This document shows, in pieces, positions 34,001 to 42,261 of a DNA stretch of 64,000 nucleotides (positions are counted from its first letter, which is position 1; each line of letters opens with the position of its first letter). Made by a program: the position numbers and the translations under genes. The notes beneath the pieces are model-generated. The model saw nothing but the letters and a program-made list of their open reading frames with translations, was not told the DNA's origin and did not search any database. Source of the stretch: Chitinivibrionales bacterium (GTDB lineage: Bacteria > Fibrobacterota > Chitinivibrionia > Chitinivibrionales > FEN-1185); assembly GCA_035516255.1 (NCBI GenBank), contig DATJAL010000040.1, forward strand, positions 42,365 to 106,364. Reading direction: 5' to 3'.

Positions 34001-34290
34001 ACACCGAGATCACGCCCGAGCTGTGCGAGGAATGCCTGGCCCGCGAATTCGTCAACCGCGTGCAGACCGTGCGCAAGAACGCGGGCCTCAACGTGACCGA
34101 CCGCATACAAATCAGGTGTGCGTGTCCCGATCAGCTCAAAAGCGCGGTGAACCGTTTCAGGGATTACGTGTGCAGCGAGACCCTGGGCTCGGCGCTCGAG
34201 TGGGAGCTTGACAAAAGCAAGGCCTCGGAAAGTTTTGAGATCGATGAATTCAAGGGTGAGATCCAGATTGCCGTGGTCAAGGGCCGATAA
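31030..34290 (+). CDS. ileS: Isoleucyl-tRNA synthetase, eukaryote-like (IleS2) type
   Basis: 1086 aa from ATG 31030, overlapping the phosphorylase stop. It charges tRNA-Ile with isoleucine. The class I signatures are PHYGH (58-62) for HIGH and KKLSKR (639-644) for KMSKS. The start of the protein, with [18 protein letters not shown] and the [29 protein letters not shown] segment, resembles the eukaryotic/archaeal IleS2 lineage, which is often mupirocin-resistant. A Cys cluster (CECGHREC and CPKCKKPM) in the connective part can bind zinc. The C-terminal anticodon-binding part runs from about residue 700. Probably cytoplasmic, essential. Confidence 0.95.
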   Translation: [1086 protein letters not shown]

Positions 34291-35251
34291 CAACGGAACG
34301 GGTATCGTTATCAACGGTTTTCTCAAAAAATTCAAAAACGACGCCATCTACACGGTCGTGCTCGTCGTCGCGGCCGTGTGGCGTTTTATTCCAAGGAGGA
34401 TCGGGCTCGCCCTGTTCGGATTTCTGGGGCGGCTTTTTTACCTGCTGCCCACAAAAGACCGGCAATGGTGCAGAGAGCATCTGGCAGCGGTTTTCAAGGA
34501 CTCGCGTTCCGAAAAGGAAATCGGCGCGCTGGCGCGCAGCGTGTACGCGAACATCGGCAAAAACCTGTTCGATGCGCTGTATCTGTCGCGCAAAAGCAAG
34601 GAACAACTTGACAAATATGTAAAAAGCGACGACCTGTCGCCGGTGTGGGAGGCTTACACCCGGAAAAAAGGCGTGCTCACCATCACGGCGCACACCGGCT
34701 GCTTCGAGATGCTGCTGCATTATTTCGCGGCCCAGGGCTTCGCGTGCTTCGCCATCGGCAGGGAGTTGTATGACCGGCGCATCGACGACCTCATCCGGCA
34801 GCAGCGGTCGGGCGAAAACATCGTGTACCTTCACCGGACCGAAAACCTACGGCGCTTCCTCAAGCTGCTGGGCGAGGGCCGTCTGTTCGGCGTGCTCATC
34901 GACCAGGACACGAACGTGGACGGCGTGTTCGCGCATTTTCTCGGAAGGCTCGCCTACACGCCGAGCGGCACGGTCAAGCTCGCCATGCGCTATTCGCTGC
35001 CCGTGTTCGTAATCACCACGGCGCGCGACGCGGACGGAATGCACCGGATATTCGTGCGCAAAATCGCCATGAAATCGGGCGGGGAGTTTGCCGCCGATCT
35101 GGTGCAAAACATCGAACAGGTCAACGCGGCGATCGGCGAAACGATCCTCGCGTATCCTGCGCAGTGGGTGTGGATGCACCGGCGGTGGAACCGCAGGCCC
35201 GCCGACAAAGGGTACGAGAATGTTCCGAATATCGAAACGGTGATGAAATGA
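34268..35251 (+). CDS. LpxL/HtrB-type lipid A acyltransferase
   Basis: 327 aa if the TTG at 34268 is used; no ATG or GTG lies near the expected start, except for an ATG at 34244 further inside ileS. AAGGGTGAG eight bases ahead favours the TTG. The start overlaps ileS by 23 bp. A hydrophobic N-terminal anchor (AIYTVVLVVAAVWRFI) precedes the acyltransferase domain, which has the HX4E-type motif H142-TGCF-E147 (TAHTGCFEM), LIDQDTN and a C-terminal PAQWVWMHRRWNRRP. LpxL enzymes add a secondary acyl chain to Kdo2-lipid IVA on the cytoplasmic face. It sits next to lptC. Confidence 0.85.
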   Translation: MPWSRADNNGTGIVINGFLKKFKNDAIYTVVLVVAAVWRFIPRRIGLALFGFLGRLFYLLPTKDRQWCREHLAAVFKDSRSEKEIGALARSVYANIGKNLFDALYLSRKSKEQLDKYVKSDDLSPVWEAYTRKKGVLTITAHTGCFEMLLHYFAAQGFACFAIGRELYDRRIDDLIRQQRSGENIVYLHRTENLRRFLKLLGEGRLFGVLIDQDTNVDGVFAHFLGRLAYTPSGTVKLAMRYSLPVFVITTARDADGMHRIFVRKIAMKSGGEFAADLVQNIEQVNAAIGETILAYPAQWVWMHRRWNRRPADKGYENVPNIETVMK

Positions 35252-35252
35252 T

Positions 35253-35822
35253 ATGACGCAGCAGTCGCGAATTGTCCTCCTTTTCACGCTTTCATTGCTC
35301 ATGGGGTGCGCCCAGAAAAATGAAACCGTGCCTGTTTCCAACGCCGTGATCGACCGTCCGTTTCAGGAAATCGACTCGTCAACAATGTATTATTACAACG
35401 CGGGCAGACTCCAGTGGAAGCTCGACTCGAAGCACATGAAGAAATTCATAGCCGACACCGGGCACATTCTGGCAAACCCGGTGAAGCTCAACGTGTTCGA
35501 TTCCCTTGGCAAAGTGTCCTCGATCGTGCTTTCGGATTCAGGCTACACCGATGCCGCCATGAAAAATTTCTGCGTGTGGGGCAACGTGTTCGTGCGCGCG
35601 CAGAACGGTGTGAAGGTCACGTCGAAAAGGCTTTACTGGAATCTCGTCACCCACCGGATCACGTCGGCGGACACGGTCTATCTCAAGACGCCCAAGGGCG
35701 ATCAACTCCAGGGCAGGGGGTTCGACGCGATGGAGGATTTTTCAATGTGGACGTTCCAGCACGAGGTTCAGGGCAGGTTCGTGAATTTCAAGGAGCGGGT
35801 GGACAAAGGAGATATGTTTTGA
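35253..35822 (+). CDS. lptC: LPS export protein LptC (lipoprotein-like)
   Basis: 189 aa, like other LptC. Residues 1-22 (LLFTLSLLMGCAQ) carry a lipobox, LLMGC, so it may be a lipoprotein instead of the usual helix-anchored LptC. The rest is LptC/LptA-like repeated beta strands (GRLQWKLDSKHMKKF, KLNVFDSLGKVSSIVLSDSG, VWGNVFVRAQNGVKVTSKRLYW). It links the LptB2FG complex to LptA in the periplasm and moves LPS along the bridge. It follows the acyltransferase by one base, so they share an operon. Confidence 0.85.
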   Translation: MTQQSRIVLLFTLSLLMGCAQKNETVPVSNAVIDRPFQEIDSSTMYYYNAGRLQWKLDSKHMKKFIADTGHILANPVKLNVFDSLGKVSSIVLSDSGYTDAAMKNFCVWGNVFVRAQNGVKVTSKRLYWNLVTHRITSADTVYLKTPKGDQLQGRGFDAMEDFSMWTFQHEVQGRFVNFKERVDKGDMF

Positions 35823-35841
35823 ATAAAAATATTTTTCCATG

Positions 35842-35857
35842 GGGGGAAGTATCCCCC
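35842..35857 (+). terminator. Hairpin after lptC
   Basis: Perfect stem GGGGGA / TCCCCC with an AGTA loop, 20 bases after the lptC stop, of the same make as 9867-9882. No T-run. The rest of the gap 35823-36230 has further GC-rich hairpin DNA and the element at 36001-36200; nothing coding is supported. Confidence 0.4.
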
Positions 35858-36000
35858 TCGCTCGAGCCTCCTCGGCCTCTTCGGCCTGCGGGGTCTCTCG
35901 CTACCCCCTCCTGGGTGCGGCCGGGTACCGCCAGTTGCAAGATTCATTCTGCCGCTGGGCGCACCCGCGGAGAATAGCTGTAAAGAAATATTTTTTGCTC

Positions 36001-36200
36001 GATTGGCGCCACGGGAGTATCTTTACACAAGAGAAGGGCGCCGCCGCGTTAGGGGCGACGGAGGGTGAGCTGGAGCGAATTGCCGGTCGACCCCTCGCCG
36101 AAGGCGACTCGGGCGATCCGGTAACGAGGCCAAAAGGCCGAGCCCGGAGGAGAACCGACCCCGCGAAGCGGGGGAACGCACAGATTTGTAAAGTTTTATT
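36001..36200 (+). repeat. GC-rich dispersed element, copy 3, between lptC and lptA
   Basis: Contains TATCTTTACACAAGAGAAG, GCCGCCGCGTTAGG, GAGCGAATTGCCGG, a GGCCAAAAGGCC hairpin, CCGACCCCGCGAAGCGGGG and the end GGGGAACGCACAG. Shared with copies at 28643-28933 and 48691-48893. Inserted in what would otherwise be a tight lptC-lptA junction. Confidence 0.7.
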
Positions 36201-36230
36201 GAATGAAGGGCGGTATCCGAAAGAAATAGT

Positions 36231-37397
36231 ATGAAAAAATCAGGTATAATAATTCTTATAATACTAACTGCAATTTTTGCAAAATCAACTGATCTGATTT
36301 TGAAATCCGCCAATTCCGACGTCAACACCATGTCCAAGGACGGCGACATCATATCCGTGCTCACCGGCAATGTGGTGTTTTTATATGACGACGCCACGAT
36401 CAAATCCGACTACGCGAAATGGTGGAAGAGCAAGGGAACGGTGTCGTTTTCCAGCAAGGTGCAGATCCTCCGAACCAGCCAGAAGCTCACGTCCGACCAC
36501 ATGGACTACGACAAGAACAAGAAATGGCTCGTGGCCGACGGCAACGTTTACTTCTACGACACCAAGGAGCGGGTGAAGCTCACGGGCGACCATGGCAACT
36601 ATTACCTCGATAAAAAATTTCTTGTCGTGGAGGGCCGGCCCCGTTTCATATTTTTCGATACAACGGCGCATGACACCCTCGACATCACGGGCAAGAAAAT
36701 GACCTACGACGATTCGCTTAAAAAGGCATCGGTGTACGACGACGTCATTGTGAGAAAGGGAAAGCTGTTCACCCGCTCCAACCAGGCATTCTACTACCCC
36801 GATTCGGGAAGCGCGCAGTTGCGCATGGCGCCGGACATCGCGTTCGAGACCGACTCGCTCAGGGGCGATTCGGTCGACCTGGCGTTCACGAAAAAGCACC
36901 TGAAGCAGGTGAACGTGAAGGGCAACGGCCACGGGCTTTATAAAGATTTCGGCGCGTCCGACACCACGCTCACGCACCTTCTGGGCGACAGCATCTCGAT
37001 GTTCCTCACGGACTCGGGCAAAATCGACTCCCTGTGGGCCTTCGGCAGCGTTAAAAGCAAATATTTCCCGGTGAAAAACCCGACGGTCACCAACGAGGCA
37101 TACGGCAAGCAGATGACCGTGTCGTTCAACAGCCGCGGCGAAATCTCGCGCGTCAAGGTGTGGGGAAACGCCCGGAGCATCTACAACGTCGAGGAAAAGG
37201 AAGGCAGGGGGAAAAACGAGGCGAGCGGCGACAGCATAACGGTCTCGTTTGCAAAAGGCAAGGCCACGCACGTGAAGCTGTCCGGAAGCGTGCGCGGGTT
37301 TTACGCGCCCCTGCCGGCCCCGTCTGCGCCCAAAGACACCGGCATCCAGGAAAAACAAAAGCCAAAATTACCTCCTGTAAAGGAAGAACACAAGTGA
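36231..37397 (+). CDS. lptA: LptA-like LPS bridge protein (OstA domain)
   Basis: 388 aa, about twice the length of E. coli LptA. Signal peptide ([14 protein letters not shown]), then the OstA/LptA beta-jellyroll with repeated strands ([65 protein letters not shown]). The same pattern recurs further on, [17 protein letters not shown] and [13 protein letters not shown], so the jellyroll is longer than usual. Pro/Lys-rich tail ([11 protein letters not shown]). It carries LPS across the periplasm. lptB begins inside its last codon. Confidence 0.85.
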   Translation: MKKSGIIILIILTAIFAKSTDLILKSANSDVNTMSKDGDIISVLTGNVVFLYDDATIKSDYAKWWKSKGTVSFSSKVQILRTSQKLTSDHMDYDKNKKWLVADGNVYFYDTKERVKLTGDHGNYYLDKKFLVVEGRPRFIFFDTTAHDTLDITGKKMTYDDSLKKASVYDDVIVRKGKLFTRSNQAFYYPDSGSAQLRMAPDIAFETDSLRGDSVDLAFTKKHLKQVNVKGNGHGLYKDFGASDTTLTHLLGDSISMFLTDSGKIDSLWAFGSVKSKYFPVKNPTVTNEAYGKQMTVSFNSRGEISRVKVWGNARSIYNVEEKEGRGKNEASGDSITVSFAKGKATHVKLSGSVRGFYAPLPAPSAPKDTGIQEKQKPKLPPVKEEHK

Positions 37398-38182
37398 CTA
37401 CCGAACAAGCAGCAGCAACTCCCGGCCCGGCGCCGGCGACCGCCGCCCCCTCCGCGGCCAGGGAAATCCGCACCGAGGACCTGGTGAAGATCTACAGCAA
37501 GCGCCGCGTGGTGGACGGGGTGTCCATCACCGTGCACCAGGGCGAGATCGTGGGCCTTCTGGGCCCCAACGGCGCGGGCAAAACCACCACCTTCTATATG
37601 ATCGTAGGCATGATCCGCGCCAACCAGGGAAGGATATTCCTTGACAACCACGAAATCTCGAAAAAACCCATGTACAAGCGCGCGCGCATGGGCATCGGCT
37701 ACCTGTCGCAGGAACCGTCCATTTTCCGCAAACTTTCGGCGGGTGACAACCTCATGGCCATCCTTGAATCGCAGCGCCTGGGCATCAAGCAGCGCCGGGA
37801 GCGGATGCGGCAACTCCTGAATGAGCTCCATGTGGCGCACCTGGAAAAAAGCCTCGGTTACCAGCTTTCGGGCGGCGAGCGCCGCCGCGTCGAGATCGCG
37901 CGCGCGCTCGCCAACAGGCCCGATTTCATCCTGCTCGACGAGCCGTTCGCCGGCATCGACCCCATTGCCGTGGAAGACATCCAGAGCATCGTGCATGAAC
38001 TAAGGAGCAAGAACTACGGCATATTGATCACCGACCACAATGTGCGCGAGACCCTGCGCATCACCGACCGCGCCTATATCATCTCCGAGGGAAAAATCCT
38101 CATTTCCGGGACGTCAAAGGAACTGGCCGAAAACCCGGAGGCGAGGAGGATTTATTTGGGGCAGAAGTTCAAGCTGGATTGA
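37394..38182 (+). CDS. lptB: LPS export ATPase LptB
   Basis: 262 aa from GTG 37394, which overlaps the lptA stop; AAGGAAG lies upstream. It powers LPS extraction with LptFG. Walker [10 protein letters not shown] (57-65), [15 protein letters not shown], Walker [17 protein letters not shown] and the His switch ITDHNV are all present; [12 protein letters not shown] and [13 protein letters not shown] are LptB-specific segments. A 20-residue Ala/Pro-rich start ([20 protein letters not shown]) precedes the conserved domain and is not usual. LptF and LptG are not in this window. Confidence 0.93.
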   Translation: MTTEQAAATPGPAPATAAPSAAREIRTEDLVKIYSKRRVVDGVSITVHQGEIVGLLGPNGAGKTTTFYMIVGMIRANQGRIFLDNHEISKKPMYKRARMGIGYLSQEPSIFRKLSAGDNLMAILESQRLGIKQRRERMRQLLNELHVAHLEKSLGYQLSGGERRRVEIARALANRPDFILLDEPFAGIDPIAVEDIQSIVHELRSKNYGILITDHNVRETLRITDRAYIISEGKILISGTSKELAENPEARRIYLGQKFKLD

Positions 38183-38218
38183 AATTGATTTTGAGTGATT
38201 CAGTTATGTAAATGATTT

Positions 38219-38887
38219 TTATTGGGGCAATACGATATCGGTTGCTTTGAGTGCCTCAACGATTTTTTTCTGCCAGCCTTTAGGCATTTCCCCGATAATC
38301 TGATGTAATCTCTTGATGTGATGCTCTTTGCCTTTGAAAAACAGGAACATGCCTTTTGCGGTAGCTATGTCTTTTTCCCGTTTTTCCGGTTTTAGCCTGC
38401 GCTGACTGACAATGAGTTTATGTAATGCAAATGCTTCCGGTTCTGGAATTCTGAGCGTGAGGTCCTTGTACTGGACAATCATAGAATAGGCGAGCGGAAT
38501 GCCCATGAAATGGAGCTCCTGAGCGACAATATTAAGGTCTTTGATAGGATAGTGCGTCTCATCAGGCTTGGCACCTGCGTCGGTAAGAAATTCAAAGGTC
38601 AGTTCCCGATGGATGAATTTAGCAAATCCGGTATTGCTGCGCGTCTTGATAACAAAGCCACGTTTGCTAAAAAGCTCGTGAAGATTTACGGGATGCTCAA
38701 GTTTAAGCCGTCGTGGAACCAAGATGTCCGCATCCATGGTACGTGTTACCGGTATCTCGAATGAGTTCTCGAATTGGTGCCGATAAAACTCCTGACACCA
38801 ACTTCCAACGAGCACGACATGCTTAAGCACATCTGCATCCTGCAAGTCTTTTAGGATGACATAGAGAATTTCAAGTTTTGCGTCCAC
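38219..38887 (-). CDS. Nucleotidyltransferase (NTP_transf_8-like)
   Basis: 222 aa. VVLVGSWCQEFYRHQF and TRTMDADILVPR give the nucleotidyltransferase fold with the G-S and D-x-D metal site, as in the NTP_transf_8 and AbiEii-like families; ELTFEFLTDAG can supply the third acidic residue. The C-terminal half is helical (HKLIVSQRRLKPEKREKDIATAKG). Such proteins are often toxins that nucleotidylate tRNA or proteins, but many are uncharacterised. Transcribed with the 104-aa gene upstream, whose end overlaps this start by 17 bp. The pair sits on the minus strand between lptB and rpoN, so it is an insertion in a conserved gene run. Confidence 0.75.
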   Translation of the reverse strand: MDAKLEILYVILKDLQDADVLKHVVLVGSWCQEFYRHQFENSFEIPVTRTMDADILVPRRLKLEHPVNLHELFSKRGFVIKTRSNTGFAKFIHRELTFEFLTDAGAKPDETHYPIKDLNIVAQELHFMGIPLAYSMIVQYKDLTLRIPEPEAFALHKLIVSQRRLKPEKREKDIATAKGMFLFFKGKEHHIKRLHQIIGEMPKGWQKKIVEALKATDIVLPQ

Positions 38888-39185
38888 GGAGCGCCCTTCG
38901 CACTTCTTTAATGTCCTTTTTTATTCCCTTGAGCAGCTTTTCATATTCCCGACGTTTTTTTACCGAGTCAAGGACTCTGCGAGAGGCTTCGCTGTCGAGA
39001 TGGCCGACATAGCGGTACTTGATTTTATTGCCGACGCGCCGGGCAAGATAAAGGTAGTCCTTGCGGCCAACATGTTTGATCTGCGGCGAGCCTTTTTCCT
39101 CTTTGGCAATAGTGATTTCATAAGCGGCTTTTGCTTCGTTCAGCCGCTTTCTTTCTTCTTTTATTACATGAAAAACGCTTCCCAT
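38871..39185 (-). CDS. Small basic partner of nucleotidyltransferase
   Basis: 104 aa, very basic and helical. The middle reads GSPQIKHVGRKDYLYLARRVGNKIKYRYVGHLDS, a short beta-rich segment similar to the DUF6788-like domain seen beside such nucleotidyltransferases. The ends are charged helices (EERKRLNEAKAAYEITIAKEE, YEKLLKGIKKDIKEVRRALRG). It probably binds nucleic acid, and by position may be the antidote/autoregulator of a toxin-antitoxin-like pair. The first of four operator half-sites lies six bases beyond its start codon. AGG in that half-site may act as ribosome binding site. Confidence 0.65.
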   Translation of the reverse strand: MGSVFHVIKEERKRLNEAKAAYEITIAKEEKGSPQIKHVGRKDYLYLARRVGNKIKYRYVGHLDSEASRRVLDSVKKRREYEKLLKGIKKDIKEVRRALRGRKT

Positions 39186-39190
39186 GGTGG

Positions 39191-39310
39191 TATACCTAAC
39201 AGTAGTATAAATATATATTGATTGTTAGGTATAAAGAATATAATAATAATTTTAAAATGTTAAATACAATACCTAACATCATTGCTAATACTTAATATTT
39301 GTTAGGTATA
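39191..39310 (-). promoter_or_regulatory. Duplicated operator, four TACCTAACA half-sites
   Basis: TATACCTAACA (39191-39201) and its inverse TGTTAGGTATA (39223-39233) have a 21-bp spacer. A second pair, AATACCTAACA (39268-39278) and TGTTAGGTATA (39300-39310), has the same 21-bp spacer. Only one base differs among the four 11-mers. The first half-site begins five bases ahead of the start codon of the minus-strand gene. This is a textbook arrangement for tight autoregulation. 39311-39602 is AT-rich DNA upstream of rpoN; I see no gene in it. Confidence 0.8.
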
Positions 39311-39602
39311 GCCATCGCGGAAGCCTTGAACGTTGTATACAATATTACCAAAACATCAACATGAAATTTATTATGACCATCTGGTTGAGGTAAGGTAGTC
39401 CACGAATTTCGGGTTACCCTACAGATAGTAAAAACATCTTAGTTCGTAAGGTAGCGGGCGCTTTGTCCCAACTTGTAAAAAGCCCTTCTTCCTATCAATA
39501 AAAATTCCTTCTAGAATATTTTTTTTCCCTTTTTCCTAATGTACTTTATATTATACCTCTCATGGCACGATATTTGATCCATTCAAATCAGGAACCATGT
39601 AA

Positions 39603-41024
39603 ATGAATCTCGGTCTTGACCTTTCCATGAAGCTGCAGCAGAAGCTGTCATTCCAGATGATACAGTCATTGAAGCTTCTGCAGGTGAACACGCTGCAACT
39701 CGAGCAGCTGCTGAAGACAGAGCTCGAAATGAATCCCGTGCTTGAAGAATCCGATGAACCGGAAACCGAAGAAGAGGCGCCTGAAAAGGACGAAGCTGGA
39801 GATGAAAAAGAAGACGATCCGGAGCTTGAGGTAAATGAAGACAAGGTGGATTGGGAGGAATACCTCGAGGAGGGATTTGACATCGGCGGCAGGATGAGCG
39901 AGGAGACCGACCCCAACAAGGAGCACTTTGAACCGCAACCGGTGCATCAGGTCACGCTCGACGAGCACCTCACCGCGCAACTCAACGATAAAAATGTCGA
40001 AGAAAAACAAAAACTGCTGGTAAAATTCCTCATCAGCAGCCTGGAGCCGGACGGGTATCTCCGGCTTCCCCTCAAGGACATCGCCGATTATCTCGGCATC
40101 ACCGAAATCGCGGTCGAGGAGGCGCTCAAGGTGGTCTGGACCATGGAGCCGGCCGGCATCGGCGCGCGCAATCTCCAGGAATGTCTCAGGCTCCAGCTCG
40201 CCCGTAAGCATCGGGAGAATTCGCTCGCCATGCGCATCATCACCGAGGCGTGGGATTTGTTCGAGAAGCTCAAGCTTCCCGAAATCGCGCGGCAGGTGGG
40301 CGTTGACGTACGCGAAGTGCAGGCGGCGGCCGACGAGATAAAGACCCTTCATCCAAGGCCGGGCTCGCTGGTCACCGGCGAAATCCCGTCAACCATCGTT
40401 CCCGATCTCATTGTCGAAAAAGTGGACGGCCAATTCGAGGTGTATCTCAACGACCGCTCGGTGCCCATGGTCCACATCAACCGCTCGTACATGCAGCTCA
40501 TCAAGCGCGGCGGGCCGGCGAAAAAGGAAGTGAAGAACTACATCCGCGAAAAGCTCAACAGCGCCGCCTGGCTCGTGCGCTCCATTGAGCAGCGCCGCAC
40601 CACCATGCTCAAGGTGATGTCGGCCATCGTGGAACGCCAGATGACCTTTTTTGAAAAAGGTCCGCCCAACCTCAACCCGCTCAAACTGCAGGACATCGCC
40701 ACCATGGTGGGCATGCACATCTCCACGGTGAGCCGCGTCACGAGCAATAAATACGTCCAGACCCCGCACGGTATATTCGAGCTCAAGTATTTCTTCACCG
40801 AATCCATGGGACAGGACCTCGAGGGCGGGGACGTTTCGGCTGAAAAAATCAGAAACCGCATCCGCGAGCTCATTGAGACCGAGAACACCAAGAAACCGCT
40901 TTCGGACCAGAAACTGTCCGACATCCTGGCGCGCGAAGGATTTACCGTGGCGCGCCGCACCGTTGCAAAATACCGGGAGCAGCAGAAGCTCCTTCCGGCG
41001 CGCATGAGGCAGAAATATGACTGA
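39603..41024 (+). CDS. rpoN: RNA polymerase sigma-54 factor
   Basis: 473 aa. It directs RNA polymerase to -24/-12 promoters and needs an activating ATPase. Region I (LSMKLQQKLSFQMIQSLKLLQ), an acidic region II (residues of about 49-80), the core-binding region (LVKFLISSLEPDGYL, AGIGARNLQECLRLQL), the HTH (IATMVGMHISTVSRVTSNKY) and the RpoN box ARRTVAKYRE (450-459) are all there. CAGGAA lies ahead of the ATG. lipA overlaps the end by 8 bp. No enhancer-binding protein is in the window. Confidence 0.96.
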   Translation: MNLGLDLSMKLQQKLSFQMIQSLKLLQVNTLQLEQLLKTELEMNPVLEESDEPETEEEAPEKDEAGDEKEDDPELEVNEDKVDWEEYLEEGFDIGGRMSEETDPNKEHFEPQPVHQVTLDEHLTAQLNDKNVEEKQKLLVKFLISSLEPDGYLRLPLKDIADYLGITEIAVEEALKVVWTMEPAGIGARNLQECLRLQLARKHRENSLAMRIITEAWDLFEKLKLPEIARQVGVDVREVQAAADEIKTLHPRPGSLVTGEIPSTIVPDLIVEKVDGQFEVYLNDRSVPMVHINRSYMQLIKRGGPAKKEVKNYIREKLNSAAWLVRSIEQRRTTMLKVMSAIVERQMTFFEKGPPNLNPLKLQDIATMVGMHISTVSRVTSNKYVQTPHGIFELKYFFTESMGQDLEGGDVSAEKIRNRIRELIETENTKKPLSDQKLSDILAREGFTVARRTVAKYREQQKLLPARMRQKYD

Positions 41025-41901
41025 CCCTCAGAGCGCCGCGCAGCGGCGGCTTCCTTCCTGGCTCAAACGTCCTTTGGTCCCGACAGCAACTTACCGGCGG
41101 CTGGAGCAGTCATTGACAGACGCGCATCTTAACACCGTGTGCAGCGAGGCAAAATGCCCCAACCGGGCCGAATGCTTTTCCCGGGGCACGGCTACCTTCC
41201 TCATTCTGGGCAGCGTTTGCACCCGCAGCTGCGGATTTTGCGGCATCACGCACGGCGCGCCGCAGCCTGTTGACAAAGACGAACCGCGCCGCGTGGCCGA
41301 AGCGGTGAGGCGCATGGCCGTGTCCCATGCCGTGATCACGTCGGTGACGCGGGACGATCTGCCCGACGGCGGAGCGTGCCAGTTCGCCGCGGTGATTCGG
41401 TTGCTCAAACGGGAAATGCCAGCCATCACCATTGAAGTGCTGGTGCCTGATTTTCACGGAAACGACGCATCGCTTTGCACGGTACTGGACGAAGGCCCCC
41501 ATGTTTTCAACCACAACATCGAGACCGTTCCGCGTCTTTATCCGATGGTGCGGCCGCAGGCAAATTATTCGCGGTCGTTGGAAATGCTTGCAAAAGCGGC
41601 GCGAAATGAGGTACAATTAAATGTCAAATCAGGAGTTATGGTGGGGCTCGGCGAAACGCGGAAGGAGGTCTTTTCCACGTTGGATGACCTGCGTCGCACC
41701 GGTTGCGCCATGGTGACCATCGGCCAGTATTTGCGTCCGTCAAAGGATCAGGTGCCGGTGCAAGAATTCGTCACGCCGGAGCAATTTGATGAATATCGAA
41801 ACCACGGACTGTCACTCGGCTTTACAGAAGTAAGTGCCGGGCCGTTCGTAAGGAGTTCATACCGGGCGGAAGAAATGGTAAAGGAAAAAATGAAGCGTTG
41901 A
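41017..41901 (+). CDS. lipA: Lipoyl synthase
   Basis: 294 aa. It inserts two sulfur atoms into octanoyl groups of lipoyl domains. Auxiliary cluster Cys42, Cys47 and Cys53 (CSEAKCPNRAEC) and the radical SAM cluster Cys68, Cys72 and Cys75 (CTRSCGFC) are present, as is the C-terminal RSSY motif. Start overlaps rpoN by 8 bp, so translation is coupled. No lipB or lipoylated enzyme gene is near. Confidence 0.96.
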   Translation: MTDPQSAAQRRLPSWLKRPLVPTATYRRLEQSLTDAHLNTVCSEAKCPNRAECFSRGTATFLILGSVCTRSCGFCGITHGAPQPVDKDEPRRVAEAVRRMAVSHAVITSVTRDDLPDGGACQFAAVIRLLKREMPAITIEVLVPDFHGNDASLCTVLDEGPHVFNHNIETVPRLYPMVRPQANYSRSLEMLAKAARNEVQLNVKSGVMVGLGETRKEVFSTLDDLRRTGCAMVTIGQYLRPSKDQVPVQEFVTPEQFDEYRNHGLSLGFTEVSAGPFVRSSYRAEEMVKEKMKR

Positions 41902-41937
41902 TGGTGAAGAAAAAAACCCAACAGGAGGATAATAGGA

Positions 41938-42261
41938 ATGGAAATTCAGATTACTTCGCGGCATGAAAAAGCATCGCAGAGCCTTCAGGATACCATAACC
42001 GCCGAAATGGAAGGCCTGCAAAAGTACTACGACCGCATCTCCTCGTGCCATGTGATTCTCGACAAGGAGCGCGGAAAGGAAATCATGGAAATCGTGATAC
42101 ACATGGCGGGCCACACCGTTGCCGCCGTGGCAAAAGCCGAAAATCTCGGCAAGGCCATGGACGCCGCCATCATTAAAATTGAGCGCCAGCTAAAAAAAAT
42201 CAACGAGAAAATAAAAAGCCATAAGGGAAAAGGCAATAACAGGGGACGGCAGAAGGATTGA
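41938..42261 (+). CDS. hpf: Ribosome hibernation factor HPF (short)
   Basis: 107 aa with an AGGAGG box. MEIQITSRHEKASQSLQDTITAEM, CHVILDKERGKEIMEIVIHM and a Lys-rich end (HKGKGNNRGRQKD) are HPF/RaiA features. It binds the decoding centre and stops translation in stationary phase. hprK follows with no gap. The short form pairs with a separate dimerisation factor or works as RaiA. Shared transcription with rpoN is common in Gram-negatives. Confidence 0.93.
   Translation: MEIQITSRHEKASQSLQDTITAEMEGLQKYYDRISSCHVILDKERGKEIMEIVIHMAGHTVAAVAKAENLGKAMDAAIIKIERQLKKINEKIKSHKGKGNNRGRQKD

Noticed and set aside
35823..36200. Short open frames in the lptC-lptA gap
   Set aside because: They coincide with the dispersed GC-rich element and encode low-complexity Arg/Pro/Ser sequence; similar false frames occur at all copies.
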